Source of the DNA: Saprospiraceae bacterium
GTDB lineage: Bacteria; Bacteroidota; Bacteroidia; Chitinophagales; Saprospiraceae
DNA: 5,275 nt
Assembly: GCA_947441325.1 (NCBI GenBank)
Contig: CANETR010000195.1
Span: 1-5,275, forward strand
Reading direction: 5' to 3'
The translations under genes were made by a program, and so were the position numbers. This document shows positions 1 through 5,275 of the stretch, one piece after another. Below the pieces are notes generated by a model. That model was not told where the DNA came from. It saw nothing but the letters and a program-made list of their open reading frames with translations, and did not search any database. Position 1 is the first letter of the stretch, and each line of letters begins with the position of its first letter.

Positions 1-1238
1 AAGCCGTTCTGACAGAGTGAAAAATCGGAAGCAGCAGCCTGAACAGAAAGTGGTGTAGCTACAAAGTAAACCACCACAGTATCGCTGGAGGTACAGCTTA
101 ATCCAGAGAGTGTGTCAGGGGCAGATTGAAAACTGACTGCAAAAACTGCCGAGTCGCCTGCTACTGTTGTCGCGGGCACTGTTACTAAAGGATTTTGGGT
201 CGTCGGCCCTGTTATATTGCAAAGCGGCCCCGATACTTGGGACCATTGGAAGGCTCCACCAGCCAGCGCAGTTGTATTTCCAAAAAGTTGTATGGGTTGT
301 GAAATGCCAGCGCATACCGTTGTATCGCTTATGGCCCCATCTACACCTATAACATTTACATTTATAATTAGGTCCTGTATGCAGCCACTATTTAGCACAC
401 TGAATATTGCCTGATTCTGGCCGATATTATCCGGAGTAGTATTGATTATTACCACAAAATTTGCAGTATCGTAACGCCCTGTGATTGGATAAATTGGTCC
501 AAAAACGGTGACATTGCCCGGTCCAAAAACATCTCCTAAATTGGTAGCAGGAAGATAAATGCCAAGTGAATCGCTTAAACTGTCGGCAGCAACATCGATC
601 GTAAAACCGACCTGATCGCCAGAACAGACTGCAAAGTCAACAGAATATTCAGTAGTATCAAGTAAAACAGCATCATTGAAACCCGCAGGTGCTTCGGTAA
701 AATGTGCAGAAGTTTCACAATCGCAGGCATAGTCTCCACTACCAGAGTTTGGTGTTGCAAAAATATCGGTAGGTTGATTAGAAAAGTTGGTGATGAGCAG
801 GATGTAAACCTGGCCTGCCTGAACATTTGCTACATTCACGGGTTCAACAGCGAAACCAGAGTAAGAACAGGCTGCAACAGCACCACTTGCGCCGCCATTA
901 CCAAGGTTACCACATTGGGTTACAGCAGCTGCAATATTTGGAAATGGGCCATACAGAATGAAGTCAATATCAACACCGGCAGTATTGTCCAAAGTAAAGT
1001 CTATGGCACCGTTTCTAGATATTGTCAGATAAAACCATGCTGGATTTGGTTGTGTAAAAAGACAGTCGTAGTTGTTTCCTAAAGGCGCTGCGGGATTGTT
1101 AACACCGGCAGGGTAGGGGTCGAGACCATTGGAACAGAAAGGGGTTGCTGTATTACAGTTTGTGCCCTGAGAATAAGTTACTGAATTGCCTAAAAACAGG
1201 AGCAGCAATATCAGTGAAAGTTTGAATGTGTTTTTCAT
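1..1238 (-). CDS. Large secreted Ig/PKD-like surface protein, N-terminal part (3' end outside window)
   Basis: The frame is open from an ATG at 1238-1236 to the left edge, giving 412 residues and no stop, so the gene is partial. Residues 1-24 are a signal peptide: Lys at 2 and 6, a Leu-rich core at 7-16, and likely cleavage near the SQG at 23-25. Residues about 26-175 look like a beta-sandwich (PPC-like) domain with a conserved-looking DIDFILYGPF stretch at 90-99, of a type I associate with Bacteroidetes gliding/type IX secreted proteins. Residues about 190-298 form a second beta-rich domain. Residues about 303-393 resemble a PKD/Ig-like domain (VCAG 308-311, FQWSQVSGP 330-338, SDTVVVYF 385-392). 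About 15 cysteines are spread along the chain, which fits an extracellular protein. The start lies 21 nt after the stop of the upstream small secreted gene, so co-transcription is likely. A C-terminal type IX sorting domain would be expected beyond the edge but cannot be seen. The exact ligand or role is unknown. Confidence 0.88.
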   Translation of the reverse strand, partial: MKNTFKLSLILLLLFLGNSVTYSQGTNCNTATPFCSNGLDPYPAGVNNPAAPLGNNYDCLFTQPNPAWFYLTISRNGAIDFTLDNTAGVDIDFILYGPFPNIAAAVTQCGNLGNGGASGAVAACSYSGFAVEPVNVANVQAGQVYILLITNFSNQPTDIFATPNSGSGDYACDCETSAHFTEAPAGFNDAVLLDTTEYSVDFAVCSGDQVGFTIDVAADSLSDSLGIYLPATNLGDVFGPGNVTVFGPIYPITGRYDTANFVVIINTTPDNIGQNQAIFSVLNSGCIQDLIINVNVIGVDGAISDTTVCAGISQPIQLFGNTTALAGGAFQWSQVSGPLCNITGPTTQNPLVTVPATTVAGDSAVFAVSFQSAPDTLSGLSCTSSDTVVVYFVATPLSVQAAASDFSLCQNG

Positions 1239-1259
1239 GACGCTTGTTTTTAAGGCTGA

Positions 1260-1616
1260 TTATTTCGATTGGTAACGTTGCAGATATTTCTCTCTGCCGG
1301 CAATTTGACCTTTTATGTATTTGAGCGACAGCTGCATTTTTACATACATATTATCCTCTTTTGATATGCCATCGGCATCCATTCTGGCAATTTCCTGCTC
1401 GACATTTTTTTGCTGAATATTGAAGTATTTCAGTTCATTGTCAAGCTCAGTAGCAGTTTTTTTTATGTTAACTGCAGTCTTTTCTTGAGATTGATTGTTG
1501 AGATTGAGTTTATATTCCGGTTTCAATTTATTGGCAAAATCGGAATGTTGATTTTGGGCGTTGACTGCGGTAAAAGAACCTGCTATCACCGCTGTTGCAA
1601 TCAAAAATTTTTTCAT
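1260..1616 (-). CDS. Small secreted helical (coiled-coil-like) protein, function unknown
   Basis: This encodes 118 residues. Residues 1-20 are a clean Sec signal peptide (MKKF start, hydrophobic core, AVNA then Gln-21), so the mature protein of about 98 residues should be periplasmic or extracellular; there is no lipobox cysteine and in fact no cysteine at all. Residues about 25-47 are polar and Asn/Gln-rich. Residues about 48-115 are strongly helix-forming, rich in Lys, Glu, Gln and Leu with heptad-like spacing, and probably make a coiled coil or helical hairpin around the DADGISKED turn at 80-88. It is the first gene of a minus-strand unit whose second member is the large secreted protein starting 21 nt downstream. 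A perfect TAnnTTTG box lies about 50 nt upstream of the ATG. I do not recognise a named family. It could be a chaperone, anchor or partner of the neighbour, but that is only inferred from position. Confidence 0.8.
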   Translation of the reverse strand: MKKFLIATAVIAGSFTAVNAQNQHSDFANKLKPEYKLNLNNQSQEKTAVNIKKTATELDNELKYFNIQQKNVEQEIARMDADGISKEDNMYVKMQLSLKYIKGQIAGREKYLQRYQSK

Positions 1617-1665
1617 AAAAAGATATTTTGTCCGAAGGATTTAAGGTGTGTTTTAATTCAACCTA

Positions 1666-1696
1666 CAAAGTTAATAGAATGTATAATTTATTCTAA
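1666..1696 (-). promoter_or_regulatory. Bacteroidetes-type promoter for the secreted two-gene unit
   Basis: On the minus strand, TAACTTTG (1673-1666) matches the Bacteroidetes -7 consensus TAnnTTTG at every fixed position. A TTAG (1696-1693) sits 19 nt upstream, one base off the TTTG -33 element. The implied transcription start is near 1659-1661, giving a leader of roughly 45 nt. The leader holds no Shine-Dalgarno sequence, as is normal in this phylum. The -7 match is seen in the sequence; use as a promoter is inferred. Confidence 0.6.
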
Positions 1697-1814
1697 TTTA
1701 AATTGTAAAAAAGTAATTTTTGGCAAATATGATTCTGCGAAAAACGATTATCTTTAAAGACTAAGCTGTTTTTTTTGGCATTGTTAAATTAGTTTTATAA
1801 TTTCCCAGCCTCAT

Positions 1815-1822
1815 TAGATTTC
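1815..1822 (+). promoter_or_regulatory. Weak candidate -7 box for the nucleoside transporter
   Basis: TAGATTTC matches TAnnTTTG except at the last base, and a TTTT (1793-1796) lies 18 nt upstream in place of a TTTG -33 element. It would give a leader of about 50 nt for the gene starting at 1879. Other imperfect candidates in the same A/T-rich region are TATCTTTA (1749-1756) and TAATTTG (1850-1856, one base short), so the real promoter is not decided by sequence alone. Confidence 0.2.
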
Positions 1823-1878
1823 AAAGGAAATTTTATGAACTTAGAACCTTAATTTGCTTATTTGAATACATACTATTT

Positions 1879-3309
1879 ATGGATTATTTGCGCGGTATTT
1901 TGGGATTGGCTTTCCTAATTGGCTTTCTTTACCTGTTGAGCAATAACAGAAGAGCAATTGATTGGAAATTGGTAGGAGTTTCTCTGCTAATGCAGTTTTT
2001 GCTTGGATTGGCTATTTTAAAAATTCCCTCAGTCAGGTATGTTTTTGACAAAATATCCAGTGTTTTCTTGTATGTTATTGACTTTACTGCACAAGGAAGT
2101 AAACAGGTTTTTGGAGGATTGTTAAATAATGATTCTGTAGGTTATGTCTTTGCAGTGAATGTACTGCCAACGATAATATTTTTCTCTGCTTTGTCTGCAC
2201 TTTTATACTATTTGGGTATTCTACAAAGAATAGTTTATGGCCTGGCATGGGTAATGAATAAATTTATGCGATTATCCGGTGCAGAAAGCATGTCGGCAGC
2301 GGCCAATATTTTTGTTGGTCAGACAGAGGCGCCACTTTTGGTTAAGCCTTTTTTGAATGACATGTCAAAATCGGAGCTACTTTGTTTGATGGTGGGCGGT
2401 ATGGCTACCATAGCCGGAGGTGTGATGGCAGCCTACGTAGGTTTTTTGGGCGGTAATGACCCTGTTGCCCGCCAGGAATTTGCAACGCACTTACTTACTG
2501 CATCCATCATGTCGGCACCAGCCGCAATTTTAGCTGCAAAAATGTTGTATCCCGAGACAAATGAGCATATCAGAAGAGAAATAGTAATACCCAAAGAACA
2601 ACTTGGAGATAATCTCCTCGACGCAATTGCAATAGGCACATCAGATGGTTTGAAATTGGCTGTGAATGTTGCTGCAATGCTGATTGTTTTCACCGCACTG
2701 ATGGCAATGCTCAATGCTATTGTGGGTGGTACAATTGGTGAAATGATTGGTTGGTCTACATCGGGCAATTTTGCCTTTTATGGATATAATGATTTGCCTG
2801 CCGAAACCTATCTCGGTTGGAATTCGGAGACGCAACAGTGGATACTAAACCACAAAACAGATAAAACCTTTGTGCCAAAACCCTACGAAATTCAGCATAT
2901 GTCTCTGAATATGTACATCCAAAAAATTACAGAAGGACGTTTTGCAGGGTTTAATATTGAATACCTCATAGGTCTTATAATGTCACCGGTTGCTTGGCTT
3001 TTAGGAACATCTTCCAAGGATGTGCTTCTGGTTGGGCAATTACTGGGTAAAAAAACAGTTTTAAATGAGTTTGTAGCTTATGCCGACATTCCAAATCTTA
3101 AAAATGCTATTAGCGAAAAGTCAAAAATAATTGCCACCTACGCGCTTTGTGGCTTTGCCAACTTTGCTTCCATTGGTATTCAAATTGGTGGAATTGGGGC
3201 ATTGGCGCCAAGCAGAAGAAAAGAATTATCCGAATTTGGAATATTGGCACTTATAGGTGGTACTGTTGCCTGTTTTCTCACTGCTGTAATTGCAGGCATG
3301 CTTGTTTAG
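1879..3309 (+). CDS. Concentrative nucleoside transporter (CNT / NupC family)
   Basis: This is a 476-residue inner-membrane protein that should import nucleosides by cation symport (Na+ or H+) for salvage. The family's substrate-site motifs are all present: GQTEAPL at 147-153 (Gln148, Thr149, Glu150), Val182 in the MATIAGGV stretch, NEFVAY at 396-401 (Glu397), and FANFAS at 426-431 (Phe426, Asn428, Ser431). Their order and spacing match the nucleoside- and Na+-contacting residues known from Vibrio cholerae CNT. The family's three parts follow in order: an N-terminal gate region, a transport half with GQTE, and a second half with NEFVAY. About 70 residues more than in the Vibrio protein lie between the two halves, mostly a hydrophilic loop at about 290-357. 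The ATG has an A/T-rich leader with no Shine-Dalgarno, usual for this phylum. The gene is divergent from the secreted unit and 96 nt before the NifU gene, which has its own promoter. Substrate preference (purine or pyrimidine) cannot be told. Confidence 0.95.
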   Translation: MDYLRGILGLAFLIGFLYLLSNNRRAIDWKLVGVSLLMQFLLGLAILKIPSVRYVFDKISSVFLYVIDFTAQGSKQVFGGLLNNDSVGYVFAVNVLPTIIFFSALSALLYYLGILQRIVYGLAWVMNKFMRLSGAESMSAAANIFVGQTEAPLLVKPFLNDMSKSELLCLMVGGMATIAGGVMAAYVGFLGGNDPVARQEFATHLLTASIMSAPAAILAAKMLYPETNEHIRREIVIPKEQLGDNLLDAIAIGTSDGLKLAVNVAAMLIVFTALMAMLNAIVGGTIGEMIGWSTSGNFAFYGYNDLPAETYLGWNSETQQWILNHKTDKTFVPKPYEIQHMSLNMYIQKITEGRFAGFNIEYLIGLIMSPVAWLLGTSSKDVLLVGQLLGKKTVLNEFVAYADIPNLKNAISEKSKIIATYALCGFANFASIGIQIGGIGALAPSRRKELSEFGILALIGGTVACFLTAVIAGMLV

Positions 3310-3347
3310 TTATAATAAAGATTCGAAACAAGTTAATTTAAAGTCAT

Positions 3348-3381
3348 TTTGAATTAGATTGGATAATAATCTGTATCTTTG
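3348..3381 (+). promoter_or_regulatory. Bacteroidetes-type promoter for the NifU/lipoprotein operon
   Basis: TATCTTTG (3374-3381) is a perfect TAnnTTTG -7 box, and a TTTG (3348-3351) lies 22 nt upstream as a -33 element, at the long end of the usual spacing. Transcription should begin near 3387-3389, leaving a leader of under 20 nt before the ATG at 3406. Its presence argues that the operon is transcribed separately from the transporter gene upstream. No clear terminator hairpin is visible between the transporter stop and this site, so some read-through is possible. Confidence 0.65.
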
Positions 3382-3405
3382 ATAATTATTTGATTTTCGC
3401 TTTAT

Positions 3406-3660
3406 ATGATAACGAACAAACCACTTTTACTAGAACGTGTTGATCAGGCACTTACAGGCATCAGGCCGCATCTCGCAGCCGACGGTGGCAATATCGAAGT
3501 TGTTGATATTACAGACGATATGTGTGTATTGGTAAAATGGATTGGCACCTGCGAAACCTGTTCAATGAGTGCTATGACCATGAAAGCCGGAATTGAATTT
3601 ACCATTAAATCTGCCATCCCCGAAATCAAATCTGTACAGGCAGTTAACGGCGATAATTAG
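3406..3660 (+). CDS. NifU-type Fe-S scaffold/carrier protein (stand-alone NifU C-terminal domain)
   Basis: The 84-residue protein is made up entirely of the NifU C-terminal (Nfu) domain, which binds a [4Fe-4S] cluster, usually at a dimer interface, and passes it to target apoproteins in the cytoplasm. Diagnostic features are the N-terminal helix with RVDQAL (11-16), the turn motif ADGGNIEVV (25-33), the CETC motif with the two cluster-ligand cysteines Cys49 and Cys52, and the helix running into GIE (62-64) and PEI (72-74). Spacing and length match the isolated domain, so there is no N-terminal IscU-like scaffold and no A-type domain as in NfuA. A third cysteine, Cys40, lies in a beta strand and is not part of the motif. 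The gene is first in a two-gene operon, with the downstream lipoprotein starting 2 nt after its stop. I have left the symbol blank because nfu/nifU naming varies. Confidence 0.93.
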   Translation: MITNKPLLLERVDQALTGIRPHLAADGGNIEVVDITDDMCVLVKWIGTCETCSMSAMTMKAGIEFTIKSAIPEIKSVQAVNGDN

Positions 3661-3662
3661 TC

Positions 3663-4289
3663 ATGTCTTTATTGAAACTCCAGGTAATTTTTTTTTTCAT
3701 ATTAATTTTTTGTTCATGCGGCCCGGATAAAAGCGGCTATGTCGATGTTCCCGGCGATCACGGCGATGAACTAAAAATAAATCAATCCTCGCCTGAGGAT
3801 ATGATTTTGAAAGCAGGTAATTATGAAAATCTCATACTTGCCATCGATAGTAATAAAATTTCGGCTTTGTACACTGCAAAGGGGCAAAACTGTTATTTTA
3901 TAGAAACTGAATTTTCTAAATTCTCTGTCGAAACTACACTAAGCTGGAGACAGATAGGTTCAACACAGAAAGGTGAAGGCAAGTTCACTGCCGAAAAAGA
4001 TGCAGTTTGGATTCAATTTAATGGAAATCCTACAGGCTGTGCAGTTCAACTATTTAAATCTGCACAAAAACTTCCCTTAGTTAAAATTAACAACTGGAAA
4101 ATTATTAAAACAGTTGAAAAGAACTCAATTGAAATATCGTCTGAACCCTTAGATGGGATGAAAATTGGTCAGTCGTTCAAAAGAGGCGATGTTATTTGCA
4201 TCCTCGAGGAAAAAAAAGGATGGCTCAGGGTTGAAAAAATTGCGCAGAGCCCCCAGGTAGGATGGATCAAAATAATTGATTTGGAATAA
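3663..4289 (+). CDS. Lipoprotein with C-terminal bacterial SH3-like domain, function unknown
   Basis: This encodes 208 residues. The N-terminus is a hydrophobic segment (4-16) followed by FCSCG (16-20). Cys19, with Ser at -1, is the most likely lipidated residue, although Phe at -3 makes the lipobox atypical; Cys17 is the alternative. After a polar linker, residues about 45-135 form a beta-rich region of no family I recognise, with Cys77 and Cys126 as a possible disulfide pair. Residues about 152-208 look like a bacterial SH3 domain: a start like NSIEISSEPLDG (154-165), then GDVICILEEKKGWLRVE (175-191), and VGWIKI near the end (199-204). Such domains bind peptidoglycan or protein partners, so an envelope location facing the periplasm is likely. 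The ATG lies 2 nt after the NifU-type gene's stop, which implies translational coupling. Why a cytosolic Fe-S protein and an envelope lipoprotein are paired is unknown. Confidence 0.85.
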   Translation: MSLLKLQVIFFFILIFCSCGPDKSGYVDVPGDHGDELKINQSSPEDMILKAGNYENLILAIDSNKISALYTAKGQNCYFIETEFSKFSVETTLSWRQIGSTQKGEGKFTAEKDAVWIQFNGNPTGCAVQLFKSAQKLPLVKINNWKIIKTVEKNSIEISSEPLDGMKIGQSFKRGDVICILEEKKGWLRVEKIAQSPQVGWIKIIDLE

Positions 4290-4340
4290 GTATTACAGCA
4301 TAAATAGTGATATATTTTGCAAATCAAAGTTTTAGTTTTT

Positions 4341-4361
4341 AGCGTGGATAATCCGCTTTTT
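4341..4361 (+). terminator. Weak candidate terminator for the NifU/lipoprotein operon
   Basis: An imperfect hairpin, AGC-GGA pairing with TCC-GCT across a TAA loop and with a two-base bulge, is followed by a short T run (4358-4361). It lies about 50 nt after the lipoprotein stop on the plus strand. The stem is short and bulged, so this is only a candidate. Confidence 0.3.
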
Positions 4362-4392
4362 ACGAAGTAAAATATCAGTATTTTGAGTATCA

Positions 4393-4501
4393 AAATCCGT
4401 GTGGCTCAGTATTATCATATTGTAAATCCGTGTTTTAATATTATCATAAAACACAGATATAACTGCAAATACTGATTTACACAGATCTTCAATACGGATT
4501 T
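4393..4501. repeat. Cluster of short direct and inverted ATCYGTRT-type repeats
   Basis: In the convergent intergenic region, AAATCCGTGT occurs twice (4393-4402 and 4424-4433), each followed by TATTATCATA (4410-4419 and 4439-4448), so two units of about 30 nt lie in tandem. On the opposite strand the related words ATCTGTGT (4458-4451, 4486-4479), ATCAGTAT (4476-4469) and ATCCGTAT (4499-4492) follow. The second unit folds with the first opposite word: 4426-4436 can pair with 4448-4458 over 11 positions with one mismatch and an 11-nt loop. Similar ATCYGTG-rich stretches are, to my knowledge, common between genes in Bacteroidetes genomes. No reading frame covers the cluster convincingly. The rest of the 359-nt gap (4290-4648) holds only A/T-rich DNA and two terminator candidates. 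Confidence 0.6.
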
Positions 4502-4615
4502 TTTTCCTCGGAAAAACAGATTTGCGAAGTATATTATAGAAAAAAATCCTAGTCTTTATTGCTTGCAGTAGATTTCAAGAAAGGCATTATTATTATTGCA
4601 CGACTACTTAAAATA

Positions 4616-4644
4616 AAAAGAGGTACTTTTTGAGCACCTCTTTT
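4616..4644 (-). terminator. Rho-independent terminator of topA
   Basis: AAAAGAGGT (4616-4624) and ACCTCTTTT (4636-4644) are perfect 9-bp inverted repeats around an 11-nt loop. Read on the minus strand the stem is followed by a T-rich tail (TATTTT, with the last T's of the stem before it), and it starts 4 nt after the topA stop. On the plus strand the stem runs straight into CG with no T tail beyond it, so it should work mainly for topA. Confidence 0.8.
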
Positions 4645-4648
4645 CGAA

Positions 4649-5275
4649 TTATTTCTTTGTTTTCGAAGCCTTAGGTTTTTTAACCTTACCTCCTTGCTCT
4701 TCAACTATCGCTGTTACTTGTTGTACCGTAAGTGTTGCCACCTCTTCAGCAGTAATTTTTTTACCATTGGCATCTATCAGCTTGTAGGCTTTCTTGCCGG
4801 AGCGGACAAAGGGGCCCCAACGGCCTGATTCGATAAAGAGATCACATTCGGGCCACTCTTTGAGGTATTTCTGCGACTCTTTTTCTATTTTCTGTTCTAT
4901 GAGCTGAACCGCTTGCGATTCTGTAATCGTTTCTAACTGAAAGCCTGAACCCTTGGTGATGGAAACAAAAAGTTTGTCCCATTTTACAAAGGGGCCAAAA
5001 CGACCATTTCCTTTGCTGATTGGCAAGCCTCGGAAATGTCCAACAGGAGCATCCTCCTCCAGTTTCGCATCAATCAGTTCAATTGCGTCTTCAAAACTGA
5101 TACTGTTTGGATCAGCATTTTTAGGCAGTGAGATGAATTTTTCGTCAAACTTGACGTAAGGACCATATCTTCCCTCGTTTACCGATACTTCGAATCCTTT
5201 GTGTTGTCCCAATGTTTTTGGAAACTTGAAAAGATCTAGTACATCATCCATGCTGATGGTGTCAATTGATTGTTC
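4649..5275 (-). CDS. topA: DNA topoisomerase I, C-terminal part (5' end outside window)
   Basis: The frame is open from the right edge to a TAA at 4651-4649 and gives the last 208 residues. The Met encoded at 5251-5249 is internal: eight in-frame codons precede it without a stop. The segment consists of topoisomerase C-terminal repeats (Toprim C-repeat type), which bind DNA beside the catalytic core of type IA enzymes that relax negative supercoils. Three copies of the hallmark are visible at residues 35-42 (GRYGPYVK), 91-98 (GRFGPFVK) and 151-158 (GRWGPFVR), 56 and 60 residues apart. The first two are followed by the usual strand ending in a Ser and Lys (FISLPK, FVSITK); the third is altered there. 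The chain ends in a Lys-rich tail (KVKKPKASKTKK), common in proteins that touch DNA. The zinc-finger type C-terminus of E. coli TopA is absent. The catalytic tyrosine and Toprim domain lie outside the window. A terminator follows directly. Confidence 0.92.
   Translation of the reverse strand, partial: EQSIDTISMDDVLDLFKFPKTLGQHKGFEVSVNEGRYGPYVKFDEKFISLPKNADPNSISFEDAIELIDAKLEEDAPVGHFRGLPISKGNGRFGPFVKWDKLFVSITKGSGFQLETITESQAVQLIEQKIEKESQKYLKEWPECDLFIESGRWGPFVRSGKKAYKLIDANGKKITAEEVATLTVQQVTAIVEEQGGKVKKPKASKTKK

Noticed and set aside
167..1082. Several plus-strand and out-of-frame minus-strand frames of 61-126 codons
   Set aside because: They are shadows of the large secreted protein's frame, which stays open across all of 1238-1 and has a coherent signal peptide and domain pattern.
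1410..1757. Plus-strand frame of 115 codons across the small secreted gene and its promoter region
   Set aside because: It is antisense to a gene with a clear signal peptide and good protein character, runs on into A/T-rich non-coding DNA, and its translation has no recognisable domain.
1835..1837. Upstream ATG as an alternative start of the nucleoside transporter
   Set aside because: It is out of frame with the gene (44 nt away) and its own frame meets a stop after a few codons.
4169..4393. Minus-strand frame of 74 codons over the end of the lipoprotein gene
   Set aside because: It overlaps the SH3-like coding end, has low-complexity Ile/Leu/Lys translation and no credible start context.
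4393..4501. Repeats about 28-31 nt apart as a CRISPR array
   Set aside because: The shared words are only 8-10 bases, they occur on both strands, the spacing varies from about 10 to 31 nt, and no cas gene is nearby.
4501..4516. TTTTTCC / GGAAAAA hairpin as a terminator
   Set aside because: The stem is short and A/T-rich with no T tail following on either strand.
5249..5251. ATG as the start of a separate 200-residue protein
   Set aside because: The frame continues upstream without a stop to the window edge, and the content is the C-terminal repeat region of topoisomerase I.

Overview
The window looks like chromosomal DNA from a Bacteroidetes/Bacteroidota bacterium, perhaps in or near the Chitinophagales/Sphingobacteriales; the genus cannot be told. 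The evidence is as follows. No gene has a Shine-Dalgarno sequence, and the starts sit in A/T-rich leaders. Two perfect TAnnTTTG -7 boxes, the Bacteroidetes primary-sigma type, lie upstream of genes. One gene encodes a large cysteine-containing, beta-rich secreted protein of the kind this phylum exports by type IX secretion. The topA 3' end carries tandem C-terminal repeats, and the intergenic DNA holds ATCYGTRT-type repeats.

Layout. Positions 1-1616 are a minus-strand unit. A small secreted helical protein (1616-1260) is followed after 21 nt by the N-terminal 412 residues of a large secreted Ig/PKD-like protein (1238-1, running off the left edge). A 262-nt divergent intergenic region separates this unit from a plus-strand concentrative nucleoside transporter (1879-3309). 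A 96-nt gap with its own promoter leads to a two-gene plus-strand operon: a stand-alone NifU-type Fe-S scaffold domain protein (3406-3660) and, 2 nt later, a lipoprotein with a C-terminal bacterial SH3-like domain (3663-4289). A 359-nt convergent intergenic region holds a cluster of short direct and inverted repeats and the terminator of the last gene, the 3' end of topA (minus strand, 5275-4649, running off the right edge).

How the genes relate. The secreted pair is probably an envelope or surface unit of unknown job. The transporter salvages nucleosides and looks independently transcribed. The NifU/lipoprotein pair is tightly coupled although its products act in different compartments. topA is ordinary housekeeping. 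I see no phage, insertion sequence, CRISPR array, toxin-antitoxin pair, defence system or RNA gene. The least explained parts are the repeat cluster at 4393-4501, the coupled NifU/SH3 lipoprotein pair and the two-gene secreted operon.
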